DNA of 6,961 nt from 13-2-20CM-68-14 sp051955535 (GTDB lineage: Bacteria > Actinomycetota > Thermoleophilia > Gaiellales > Gaiellaceae): NCBI GenBank assembly GCA_051955535.1, contig JBQCGP010000015.1, forward strand, positions 1-6,961. The letters are read 5' to 3'. A program made the translations under genes and the position numbers. Below the pieces are notes generated by a model, which saw nothing but the letters and a program-made list of their open reading frames with translations, was not told where the DNA came from and ran no database searches. Below are positions 1 through 5,830 of this stretch, in pieces (positions within the stretch are counted from its first letter, which is position 1; each line of letters begins with the position of its first letter).

Positions 1-1
1 C

Positions 2-451
2 GTACTCGTCGCAACGACCGTGATCGAGGTCGGCGTCGACGTGCCGAACGCGACGATCATGATCGTCCAGGAGGCGGACCGGTTCGGCCTCGCGCAGCTT
101 CACCAGCTGCGGGGGCGAGTCGGCCGTGGTGCCGAGCAGTCGTACTGCCTGCTCGTCTCGCGGGCGAGGGAGGAGCTGACGGACACGGCGGTCGCGCGGC
201 TGGAGGCGCTGGTCGCGACGACTGACGGATTCGAGCTGGCGGAGAAGGACCTGGAGCTACGCGGCGAGGGTCAGCTGCTAGGCACCCGCCAGGCGGGGTT
301 TTCGGAGTTCCGTTTCACGCGCCTGCGTGCCGACCGTGAGCTGCTGGAGCGGGCGCGCGAGCTTGCCGAGGAGCTGGTCGCTTACGAAGGCCCGCTGGAC
401 GATGAAGTCGATCGCTTCTTCGCCGGCGCGGAGGTCGACTCGCTCGCTTAG
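2..451 (+). CDS. recG: ATP-dependent DNA helicase RecG, C-terminal part (5' truncated by window edge)
   Basis: RecG is a superfamily 2 double-stranded DNA translocase that remodels stalled replication forks and branch-migrates Holliday junctions. The window opens inside its second helicase domain. The visible part begins VLVATTVIEVGVDVPNA, the family's motif V region. It continues with QLHQLRGRVGRG (motif VI, with the arginines that contact ATP) and then DLELRGEGQLLGTRQAG, the conserved RecG C-terminal block matching the usual DLxxRGxGdxLGTrQsG pattern. 149 residues are visible, and the reading frame is open to base 2. The stop is TAG at 449-451. The frame contains a GTG at 20, but conserved motif V residues precede it, so this is not the start. 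A palindromic repeat begins on the base after the stop. rsmD follows on the same strand, as in many actinobacteria. The family is certain; the full length cannot be judged. Confidence 0.97.
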   Translation, partial: VLVATTVIEVGVDVPNATIMIVQEADRFGLAQLHQLRGRVGRGAEQSYCLLVSRAREELTDTAVARLEALVATTDGFELAEKDLELRGEGQLLGTRQAGFSEFRFTRLRADRELLERARELAEELVAYEGPLDDEVDRFFAGAEVDSLA

Positions 452-540
452 GGACTGTCCTCGGATGGGGACTGTCCCATCAAGCGGGGGCGGCGCCTCA
501 ACCGGTTGCTAGGGCAGTCCCCTTCGGGGACAGTCCCTTC
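452..540. repeat. Palindromic intergenic repeat element, copy A (about 89 bp)
   Basis: The element has four near-identical units related to GGGAC(T/A)GTCCC, at 452-460, 467-478, 512-522 and 526-537. The two left units have T in the centre and the two right units have A, so the halves are inverted relative to each other. Each half can fold into its own hairpin with one central mismatch. On the right, CCCC at 519-522 pairs with GGGG at 526-529 across a TTC loop. The middle contains the 10-bp palindrome CAACCGGTTG at 499-508. A related copy lies at 5831-5920. The element starts on the base after the recG TAG stop. The architecture resembles REP/BIME sequences or MITEs. It could also act as a transcription terminator or mRNA end stabiliser, although no T-tract follows. 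Repeat status is seen directly; mechanism is inference. Confidence 0.85.
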
Positions 541-553
541 GTGAGAATCATCG
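541..553 (+). repeat. 13-bp direct repeat of the rsmD start region (partner at 688-700)
   Basis: The 13 bases GTGAGAATCATCG occur here and again at 688-700, where they are the first codons of rsmD (Met-Arg-Ile-Ile). The copies are 147 bases apart. The upstream copy directly follows repeat copy A. Bases after each copy differ, and the downstream copy encodes the conserved RsmD N-terminus, so the upstream one looks like a duplicated remnant. It could be a long target-site duplication flanking 554-687 or a trace of a local rearrangement. A short ORF opening at this GTG (541-636, 31 codons) has no recognisable content. Confidence 0.6.
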
Positions 554-571
554 TTTGGCGTGACGGTTGCG

Positions 572-600
572 CAGTTCGAGTGGACTGTCCACTCGAACTG
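572..600. other. 29-bp near-perfect palindrome upstream of rsmD
   Basis: Arms CAGTTCGAGTGGAC (572-585) and GTCCACTCGAACTG (587-600) are exact 14-bp reverse complements around one central T. Pairing can extend by three more bases (GCG 569-571 with CGC 602-604) if T601 bulges. Its centre, GGACTGTCC, is the same core as the units of the neighbouring repeat at 452-540, but the flanks are unrelated. With a one-base spacer it is more likely a dimeric protein binding site or a DNA cruciform than a simple RNA terminator, and there is no T-run after it. It is not a clear match to the actinobacterial LexA box. A small hairpin (TGGCA-AC-TGCCA) follows at 614-625. The rest of 541-687 shows no gene and contains no TA dinucleotide, hence no recognisable -10 element. 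Confidence 0.6.
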
Positions 601-687
601 TCGCGAGCGGACATGGCAACTGCCACAAGAGTGTGACTTCTCGTCCACAGACACGTCGGCGCGGCACAGTTTGGTCGTGAGGCGCCT

Positions 688-1223
688 GTGAGAATCATCG
701 CCGGCTCCAGTAAGGGCGCGCGGATCTTCGCCCCGAAGGGACATGACACGCGTCCGACCTCGGACCGTGCCCGCGAAGCGGCCTTCAACCTGATCGGCCC
801 CGTCGACGGAGCCAGCGTCCTCGACCTCTTCGCCGGCTCGGGCGCAATGGGCCTCGAGGCGCTCTCGAGAGGCGCGGGGAGCGCCGTCTTCGTCGAGACC
901 GACCGCGAGGCGCTCCGCGCCATCGACCGCAATCTCGACAAGCTCCGCTTCACCGGCGCCCGCGTCGTCCCGCAGGAGGCGCTCCGGGCTCTCGCCGCCG
1001 AGACGGCAGCGGGCCGCCGCTACGATCTCGTGCTGGTCGACCCGCCCTACGAGATGTTTTCCTCCCTGCAAACCGGCCTCTCCCGCTACTTACCCGCCGT
1101 CATCGCCGACGACGGCCTCGTCGTCGTCGAGACCGCCGTGCGCGAAGAGCCAGAGCTCCCGCCGCTCAACAAACGGACGAGCCGTCGCTACGGCCGCGCG
1201 CGCATCACGCTCTTCGAGAACCA

Positions 1224-1227
<4 letters not shown>
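688..1227 (+). CDS. rsmD: 16S rRNA (guanine(966)-N(2))-methyltransferase RsmD
   Basis: RsmD transfers a methyl group from S-adenosylmethionine to N2 of G966 of 16S rRNA during 30S assembly. The 179-residue length is typical. The N-terminus MRIIAGSSKG is the family signature, followed by TRPTSDRAREAAFN (21-34). SAM-binding motif I is DLFAGSGAMG (46-55), the acidic residue ending strand 2 is E70, and the catalytic motif IV is DPPY (118-121). The GTG start is set by the conserved MRIIAG and by a Shine-Dalgarno-like GAGG at 679-682, five bases upstream. The gene overlaps coaD by four bases (GTGA), so the two are probably translationally coupled. The rsmD-coaD pair is widespread in bacteria. The only oddity is the duplicate of its first 13 bases at 541-553. 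Confidence 0.97.
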
Positions 1228-1735
<508 letters not shown>

Positions 1736-1739
<4 letters not shown>

Positions 1740-2083
1740 CCGAGACCCAGCGACTCGAGAGCCTCCTCGCCGGGGGCGAGGGCGGCAGCGTGACACTCCC
1801 GCGCCAGGACGCGCGCGAGCTCGCGCAGAAGCTGAAGGCCCGCGGCGAAGCCGATGCCGCCGCGACGCTCGCCGAGAAGCTCGACGCGCCCGGCGACGTC
1901 AGCCTGGCACCCGAGGAAGCGCGCAGCCTGCTCGAGCACCTACGCGCGAGCGGACGACGCTGGGTGTTCGGCACGAACGAGGGTCGCGAGCTGACGACGT
2001 TCAAGCCTCCGGAGCCCGAACCCGAGCCCGAACCGCAGCCGGAGCCCGGCTTCTTCAGCCGCCTGTTCGGCAAGGGCGAGTAG
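1736..2083 (+). CDS. Hypothetical 115-residue protein with internal repeat and Glu-Pro tail
   Basis: I do not recognise this family. The ATG at 1736 overlaps the coaD stop by four bases and has an AGGGG Shine-Dalgarno-like sequence just upstream, so coupled translation is likely. The frame is open further upstream through coaD, but that part is only the shadow of coaD. Two stretches resemble each other: residues 18-37 and 54-73 share the pattern (S/D)V(T/S)L....AR.L...L(K/R)A.G at a constant offset of 36. This suggests a duplicated helical hairpin. WVFGTNEGRELTTF (76-89) follows, then a Glu-Pro-rich linker (93-104) encoded by repetitive DNA at 2012-2047, and a hydrophobic end GFFSRLFGKGE. There is no signal peptide, no membrane segment and no cysteine. 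The linker and terminal hydrophobic motif look like a tethered interaction peptide, but that is inference. Confidence 0.8.
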
Positions 2084-2097
2084 ACACGGGTCCTCTG

Positions 2098-2103
2098 TAA
2101 ACT
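2098..2103 (+). promoter_or_regulatory. Possible -10 element (TAAACT) for a near-leaderless SepIVA-like mRNA
   Basis: TAAACT fits the actinobacterial -10 pattern TAnnnT and ends ten bases before the ATG at 2114. It lies in the 30-base gap after the preceding gene, where no Shine-Dalgarno is visible. No convincing -35 is seen at normal spacing, so support is weak on its own. It gains some weight because the same arrangement recurs before yceD, rpmF and smc. Confidence 0.3.
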
Positions 2104-2113
2104 CCGTGAATTC

Positions 2114-2626
2114 ATGGACGTACTCGTTCTCATCGACAAGCTCGACGACCTCGTCCACAACGCGAAGGCCGTGCCGCTGACCGACCAGGTGCGCATCGAT
2201 CGCGAAGAGATCTACGACATCCTCGATCAGATGCGCGCGACGATCCCCGAGGAGATCAAGCAGGCCCGCTGGATCGTCAAGGAGCGGCAGGAGATGCTCG
2301 CCGAGGCGAAGCGGGAATGTGACCGGATCCTCGGCGAGGCACGCGAACAGGCCGTTCGCGAGGCGTCGCAGACGGAGATCGTCAAGCTCGCCGAGCGTCA
2401 GGCGCAGGAGATCGTCGACGAGGCCAGGCGCCAGGCGCGCGAGACGCGCCTCGAGATGGAGGACTGGGCGGACAGCATCCTCTCTACCCTCGAGGTCAAC
2501 CTGGACAAGTTCCTCGGTGCGGTCAAGCGGGGCCGCGAGCGTCTTCACGAGCGCTCGCAGGAGTCGGTCGTCGCGGGTGTTGGCGCCGGCGTGGACGGCT
2601 CCTCCACGAACGACCAGCCCTTCTAG
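2114..2626 (+). CDS. DivIVA-like coiled-coil protein, SepIVA (Rv2927c)-type
   Basis: This 170-residue cytosolic protein has a conserved N-terminal block: MDVLVLIDKLDDLVHNAKAV, then DREEIYDILDQMRATIPEEI (29-48), then ARWIVKERQEML (51-62). A long, highly charged coiled coil follows (about 55-145, many Glu, Arg, Ala and Gln), and then a short disordered tail. This pattern, and its place just before yceD, rnc and smc, match mycobacterial Rv2927c/SepIVA, a DivIVA-like septation factor. It is often auto-annotated as ATP synthase subunit B-like because of the coiled coil; no membrane segment is present, so that label is unlikely. It probably oligomerises and scaffolds division or cell-wall synthesis at the septum or pole. 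The start at ATG 2114 fits the conserved N-terminus. The next gene starts six bases after the stop. Family assignment comes from recalled resemblance, not a search. Confidence 0.8.
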   Translation: MDVLVLIDKLDDLVHNAKAVPLTDQVRIDREEIYDILDQMRATIPEEIKQARWIVKERQEMLAEAKRECDRILGEAREQAVREASQTEIVKLAERQAQEIVDEARRQARETRLEMEDWADSILSTLEVNLDKFLGAVKRGRERLHERSQESVVAGVGAGVDGSSTNDQPF

Positions 2627-2632
2627 TCTCGC

Positions 2633-3145
2633 GTGGACACCTACCTCGCCGTCGCGAGCAAGCGCGACTGGCGTAGCTACGCCGACCGTCCGGTCCCGGA
2701 GCAGGTCCAGCGGCGGATCCTCGACGCCGGACGTCTCTCGGGCAGCGCCTCGAATCGACAGCCGTGGCGCTTCGTGGTGAGTGACGATGAAGATTGGAAA
2801 AAGACGCTCGCGCCGACGGTCTACGCGGCCGGGAACATCGAGACGGCCGCGTTCGTCGTTGCGGTCGCCACCGAGGAGGGGCGCAGGCCGCTCGACGTCG
2901 GCCGCGCGGCGCAGAACATGATGCTGGCGGCCTGGAACGAGGGCGTCGCGTCCTGTCCGAACGGCATGCCCGATCCGGCCGCCACGGCGGACGCGCTCGG
3001 TCTCGAAGGCGACCTCCTGCCCGTGATCGTCCTCTCCTTCGGCTACCCCCGGCGCGACCTCGCGCCGGAGTCGAAGAGCGCCGAGGAGTGGAGCGCGGAG
3101 GCGAACCGCCTGGCGCTCGACGAGATCGTCGTCCGACGGCCCTGA
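2633..3145 (+). CDS. Nitroreductase-family flavin-dependent oxidoreductase
   Basis: Nitroreductase-fold enzymes are usually FMN-dependent homodimers reducing quinones, nitro compounds or related substrates with NAD(P)H. The 170 residues include the FMN-phosphate-binding N-terminal arginine region SKRDWRSYADRPVP (9-22), the hallmark SGSASNRQPWRFVV (36-49), the helix DVGRAAQNMMLAAWNEGVASC (88-108, last strand of the core pocket), and GYP (137-139) near the C-terminus. Substrate cannot be predicted. The GTG start at 2633 is six bases after the upstream stop, with no clear Shine-Dalgarno, so expression probably depends on the upstream gene. The length is at the short end of the family but the core appears complete. 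It separates the SepIVA-like gene from yceD, which are neighbours in Mycobacterium, so it looks like a lineage-specific insertion into the cluster. Confidence 0.9.
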   Translation: MDTYLAVASKRDWRSYADRPVPEQVQRRILDAGRLSGSASNRQPWRFVVSDDEDWKKTLAPTVYAAGNIETAAFVVAVATEEGRRPLDVGRAAQNMMLAAWNEGVASCPNGMPDPAATADALGLEGDLLPVIVLSFGYPRRDLAPESKSAEEWSAEANRLALDEIVVRRP

Positions 3146-3169
3146 CGCGCGCAGGGGCGTTGCTACCTT
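3142..3169 (+). promoter_or_regulatory. Likely leaderless promoter for yceD
   Basis: A -35-like CTGACG (3142-3147, matching TTGACA at four of six positions) and a -10-like TACCTT (3164-3169) are separated by 16 bases. The -10 ends seven bases before the ATG at 3177, so the transcript would begin at or almost at the start codon. No Shine-Dalgarno lies in between. The -35 overlaps the stop of the upstream nitroreductase gene. Confidence 0.45.
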
Positions 3170-3176
3170 GGCCGTC

Positions 3177-3683
3177 ATGACGGTCCTCAACCTCCGCACG
3201 CTCAGATTGCGCTCCGGCGAGCAGTTCGTCGACGGGCGCGACGTCCAGCTCGCGCCGCTCGAGCTAGGCGGACAGCGGTATCTGCCCGTTCCCGAAACGG
3301 TGCCGGCACAGCTCTCGATCACTCGCGCCGGCACGGGCACCGTCTTCGAGCTGCAGTTCGACGCCCGCCTGCATGGGCCGTGTTACCGCTGTCTCACGGA
3401 CGCCGTGCTCGACGTGCCGATCTCGGCGCGCGAGTACGAGGCGACGAACCCTGAGTCCGAGGAGCTGCGCACGCCGTACCTGGACGACGACAAGCTCGAC
3501 CTCTCCGCCTGGGCACGCGACGCCGTCGCGCTGGCGCTGCCGGATCAGATCCTCTGCCGGGCCGACTGCGCAGGCCTGTGCCCGGTCTGCGGAAAGGACC
3601 TGAACGCCGAACCGCACACGCACGACGAGGAGCACGCAGACGCGCGCTGGGCGGCGCTCGCCGAGCTGCGCGATCAGCTCTGA
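3177..3683 (+). CDS. yceD: YceD / DUF177 family protein (23S rRNA accumulation factor)
   Basis: DUF177 proteins are encoded immediately upstream of rpmF in many bacteria and are linked to accumulation or processing of 23S rRNA. The 168-residue protein has the typical organisation: a beta-rich N-terminal part, a central CYRC pair (C69, C72) within HGPCYRCL, an acidic middle, and a C-terminal Cys cluster CRADCAGLCPVCGKDLN (C127, C131, C135, C138). It ends in an acidic helix RWAALAELRDQL. The cysteines plausibly bind zinc. I chose ATG 3177 over the in-frame TTG at 3168 because that TTG overlaps the -10-like TACCTT and because MTVLNLRTL fits the family start. rpmF follows 28 bases after the stop. 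Family confident; the exact molecular activity is not established from sequence. Confidence 0.93.
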   Translation: MTVLNLRTLRLRSGEQFVDGRDVQLAPLELGGQRYLPVPETVPAQLSITRAGTGTVFELQFDARLHGPCYRCLTDAVLDVPISAREYEATNPESEELRTPYLDDDKLDLSAWARDAVALALPDQILCRADCAGLCPVCGKDLNAEPHTHDEEHADARWAALAELRDQL

Positions 3684-3696
3684 GGCCGGCTCTGGC

Positions 3697-3702
3697 TATA
3701 CT
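3697..3702 (+). promoter_or_regulatory. -10 element (TATACT) for a possible leaderless rpmF transcript
   Basis: TATACT is one base from the sigma-70 consensus TATAAT and stands out in GC-rich DNA. It ends nine bases before the rpmF ATG, with no Shine-Dalgarno between, so a start at or beside the ATG is expected. No good -35 is visible 16-18 bases upstream. It would allow separate expression of rpmF and the following plsX-acpP. Confidence 0.5.
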
Positions 3703-3711
3703 CGCCCGCCG

Positions 3712-3900
3712 ATGGCAGTCCCGAAGCGAAAGACATCAAAGTCGCGCCGCGACAAGCGCCGCGCCCAGCACGGCATCTCCGCGCCGCGTCTGAGCCTCTG
3801 CCCGAACTGCCACCAGCCGACCCGTCCGCACCAGATGTGCCCGACCTGCAAGACGTACCGCGGTCGCGAGGTCGAGCCGCTCGCTCCGCTCGGTTCATAA
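3712..3900 (+). CDS. rpmF: 50S ribosomal protein L32
   Basis: L32 is a small basic protein of the large ribosomal subunit. The 62-residue protein begins with the family signature MAVPKRKTSKSRRDKRRAQH and carries a zinc ribbon with two CxxC knuckles (C30/C33 and C43/C46), so this is the zinc-binding (C+) form rather than the cysteine-free paralogue made under zinc limitation. The C-terminal GREVEPLAPLGS is usual in length. It sits between yceD and plsX, as in many bacteria. plsX starts four bases after its stop, suggesting co-transcription of ribosome and lipid genes. Confidence 0.98.
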   Translation: MAVPKRKTSKSRRDKRRAQHGISAPRLSLCPNCHQPTRPHQMCPTCKTYRGREVEPLAPLGS

Positions 3901-3904
3901 CCTC

Positions 3905-4906
3905 GTGATCCGCATCGCGGTCGACGCGATGGGGGGCGACAACGCCCCCGACGAGGTTGTTGCCGGCGCTCTCGAAGCCGCGTCGACGCAGATCACACCG
4001 CTGCTCGTCGGTCCGCCCGGCCTCGACACCGGCGGGCTCGAGCTGATCGAGGCGCAGACGACGATCGGCATGGACGAGAAGCCCGGCGAGGCCGTGCGTG
4101 CGAAGCGCGACAGCTCGCTCGTCGTCGCCTGCCGCCTCGTACACGAAGGGCTCGCCGAGGCGGTCGTCTCGGCCGGGAACACCGGCGCGATGCTGGCGGC
4201 CGGGCTCGTCGAGATTCGTCGTCTACGCGGCGTCAATCGGCCTGCGATCGGGCTCGTGCTTCCGGCCCGGCGCGGGCCGTCGCTCCTGATCGACGCAGGC
4301 GCGAACGCCGACGCCCGGGCCGAGCATCTGCGCCAGTTCGCCCACATGGGCTCGATCTTCATGCAGGAGCTCCTCGGGGTCGACGATCCCGAGGTGCGGT
4401 TGCTCTCGATCGGCGAGGAGCCGGAGAAGGGAAGCCGGCTCACGCTCGAGGCCTTCGCGATGCTCAGGGAAGCGCACGACCTCAACTTCAAGGGCAACGC
4501 GGAGAGCCGCGATCTGCTCACGGGCGCCGCCGACGTCGTCGTCTGCGACGGCTTCACCGGCAACGTCGTCCTGAAGGCGCTCGAGGGGACGATCGCCACA
4601 CTGCTCGACGCGCTGCGCGAGGAGATCGAGACGAGCCCGCGGGCCAAGCTAGGCGGTCTGCTGATCCGCCCCGCCGCACACCGCCTCAGGGAACGCCTCG
4701 ATCCCGACACGTACGGCGGCGCCTATTTGCTCGGCCTTCAAGGGTTGGCCGTGATCGCACACGGCAACTCGGGCCGCCGCGCGATCGCCAACGCGATTCG
4801 GCTCGCCGCGCGCGGGGTCGAGCACGACGTGGTCGGACGAATGCAAGAACGGCTTGAAACGGGCGTGTTAGAGTCCGCGCGCTCTGATCCCGAACCGGCA
4901 AGGTAG
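3905..4906 (+). CDS. plsX: Phosphate acyltransferase PlsX
   Basis: PlsX converts acyl-ACP and inorganic phosphate to acyl-phosphate, which PlsY uses to acylate glycerol-3-phosphate in phospholipid synthesis. It is a peripheral membrane dimer in characterised cases. The 333-residue protein is full length. It has IAVDAMGGDNAPDEVV (4-19), the active-site SAGNTGAM (89-96), IGEEPEKGS (169-177), CDGFTGNVVLK (214-224), the GGAYLLGL block (271-278) and AHGNSG (285-290). The GTG start at 3905 is fixed by the canonical MIRIAVDAMGGD. No Shine-Dalgarno is visible, and translation may be coupled to rpmF, whose stop is four bases upstream. acpP, encoding the carrier protein of its substrate, starts five bases after the stop. 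fabD, fabH, fabG and fabF, often beside plsX, are absent from the window. Confidence 0.98.
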   Translation: MIRIAVDAMGGDNAPDEVVAGALEAASTQITPLLVGPPGLDTGGLELIEAQTTIGMDEKPGEAVRAKRDSSLVVACRLVHEGLAEAVVSAGNTGAMLAAGLVEIRRLRGVNRPAIGLVLPARRGPSLLIDAGANADARAEHLRQFAHMGSIFMQELLGVDDPEVRLLSIGEEPEKGSRLTLEAFAMLREAHDLNFKGNAESRDLLTGAADVVVCDGFTGNVVLKALEGTIATLLDALREEIETSPRAKLGGLLIRPAAHRLRERLDPDTYGGAYLLGLQGLAVIAHGNSGRRAIANAIRLAARGVEHDVVGRMQERLETGVLESARSDPEPAR

Positions 4907-4911
4907 GTGAA

Positions 4912-5157
4912 ATGGCAGCATCGCGAGAGGAAGTTTTCGAGCGAGTCAAGGAAGTGCTGGGCGAGCAGCTCGGCGTCGACGAGAACGAGATCACCGAAGA
5001 GGCTTCATTCCAGCAGGATCTCGACGCCGACTCGCTCGATCTCGTCGAGCTGATCATGGAGCTCGAAGACCAGTTCGGGATCAAGATCTCCGACGAGGAC
5101 GCGCAGAAGATCCAGACGGTCGGTCAGGCTGTCGACTACGTCTCCTCGCACCAGTAG
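4912..5157 (+). CDS. acpP: Acyl carrier protein
   Basis: ACP carries growing fatty acyl chains as thioesters on a 4'-phosphopantetheine arm. The 81-residue acidic helical protein has the attachment motif DADSLDLVEL with the modified serine at S41, followed by the conserved helix 2-3 region MELEDQFGIKISDEDAQKI. The ATG start is supported by purine-rich sequence (AAGG at 4900-4903 and AGGTG at 4905-4909) just upstream, which overlaps the end of plsX. Tight spacing with plsX implies one transcript. The rnc reading frame follows and is open back into the acpP 3' end, in the +1 frame. The single acpP in a fatty-acid context points to primary lipid synthesis rather than a polyketide role. Confidence 0.97.
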   Translation: MAASREEVFERVKEVLGEQLGVDENEITEEASFQQDLDADSLDLVELIMELEDQFGIKISDEDAQKIQTVGQAVDYVSSHQ

Positions 5158-5176
5158 CGGCAGCTCGCTCGACCGT

Positions 5177-5830
5177 CTGATCGACGGGCTGCCCGAAGAG
5201 CGGCTCGAGACCGTTTTCACGCACACGTCCTGGGCGCCCGACCGGGCGTCCTCCTACGAGCGGCTCGAGTTCCTCGGCGACAGTGTTCTCGAGCTCGCGA
5301 TCGCCCGAACGCTCTACGACAGCTACCCGGACTTCACCGAGGGGCGCATGGCGAAGATCCGCTCGCACGTCGTCTCGCGCGCAAGCTGCGCGGTCGTCGC
5401 ACGTGAGCTCGACCTTGGCTCGCGCCTGCAGGAACGCGGCAGCAGCCTGATCCCCGAGGAGGAGCTCGAGCGGCTGACCAAGAACCGCAACGTCCTTGCG
5501 GCCCTGCTCGAGGCCTCGCTGGCTGCTCTGTATCTCGAGCATGGGTTCGAGGAGATCGAGCCGGCTGTCGTCGACGCTTTTGCGGGCCGGATCGAGTACG
5601 CGCTGACGAGCCACGTCGACTACAAGACAGAACTGCAGGAGGTGCTCGCGCGGCGGGGACAGTCCGTCAGCTATTCGGTCCTGAACGCCGAGGGCGCCCC
5701 GCATGACCGCACCTTCACCTGCGCCGCGACCGTGGACGGCGAACAGGTCGGAGTCGGGCACGGCCGTTCGAAAAAGGCCGCCGAGCAAGCGGCGGCGCAA
5801 GAGGTTCTCGCCAAGCTCGAGGTTGAGTAA
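5177..5830 (+). CDS. rnc: Ribonuclease III (start codon non-canonical or unresolved)
   Basis: RNase III cleaves double-stranded RNA and processes rRNA precursors and mRNAs. Counting from CTG 5177 (217 residues, normal size), the N-terminal block is THTSWAPDRASSYE, with the signature ERLEFLGDSVL at 28-38 (E28, E31, D35). The second active-site helix is LAALLEASLAALYLE, with the essential Glu at E112. The double-stranded RNA-binding domain runs from DYKTELQE (148 on) to KKAAEQAAAQEVL (199-211). Two oddities stand out. The position three residues before E112, normally Asp, is Ala (A109). Also, from the in-frame stop at 5051 to ATG 5348, which lies after the signature motif, there is no ATG, GTG or TTG. 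CTG codons at 5129 and 5177 are the nearest NTG candidates, neither with a good Shine-Dalgarno. I chose 5177 for length and conservation; 5129 (inside acpP), frameshifting or a sequence error remain possible. Gene identity is certain; the start is not. Confidence 0.85.
   Translation: MIDGLPEERLETVFTHTSWAPDRASSYERLEFLGDSVLELAIARTLYDSYPDFTEGRMAKIRSHVVSRASCAVVARELDLGSRLQERGSSLIPEEELERLTKNRNVLAALLEASLAALYLEHGFEEIEPAVVDAFAGRIEYALTSHVDYKTELQEVLARRGQSVSYSVLNAEGAPHDRTFTCAATVDGEQVGVGHGRSKKAAEQAAAQEVLAKLEVE

Noticed and set aside
20..22. GTG as the start of the first gene
   Set aside because: The frame is open to the window edge, and the conserved RecG residues VLVATT precede this codon, so the gene is truncated rather than short.
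452..540. Repeat units as a CRISPR array
   Set aside because: Units are short palindromes in inverted pairs without equal-length unique spacers, and no cas genes are present.
541..636. Short + strand ORF starting at the duplicated GTG
   Set aside because: Only 31 codons, it crosses the 29-bp palindrome, has no Shine-Dalgarno and shares only its first four residues with RsmD.
448..1071. A 207-codon - strand frame across the recG-rsmD gap
   Set aside because: It is antisense to the rsmD motifs and passes through the palindromic repeat; nothing resembles a known protein.
1940..3340. A 466-codon open frame on the - strand
   Set aside because: It runs antisense to four well-supported + strand genes (end of the 115-residue gene, SepIVA-like, nitroreductase, yceD start). 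Its translation is low-complexity, rich in Arg, Leu and Asp as expected of a high-GC shadow frame, with no motif.
3898..3903. TAACCT as a -10 element for plsX
   Set aside because: It ends one base before the GTG start, too close for transcription to begin at the start codon; coupling to rpmF is simpler.
4854..4874. TTGAAA and TAGAGT as a promoter for acpP
   Set aside because: The spacer is only nine bases, far from the 16-18 expected; plsX-acpP co-transcription explains acpP.
5348..5350. ATG as the rnc start
   Set aside because: It would remove the THTSW and ERLEFLGDSVL active-site regions that are clearly encoded in frame upstream.
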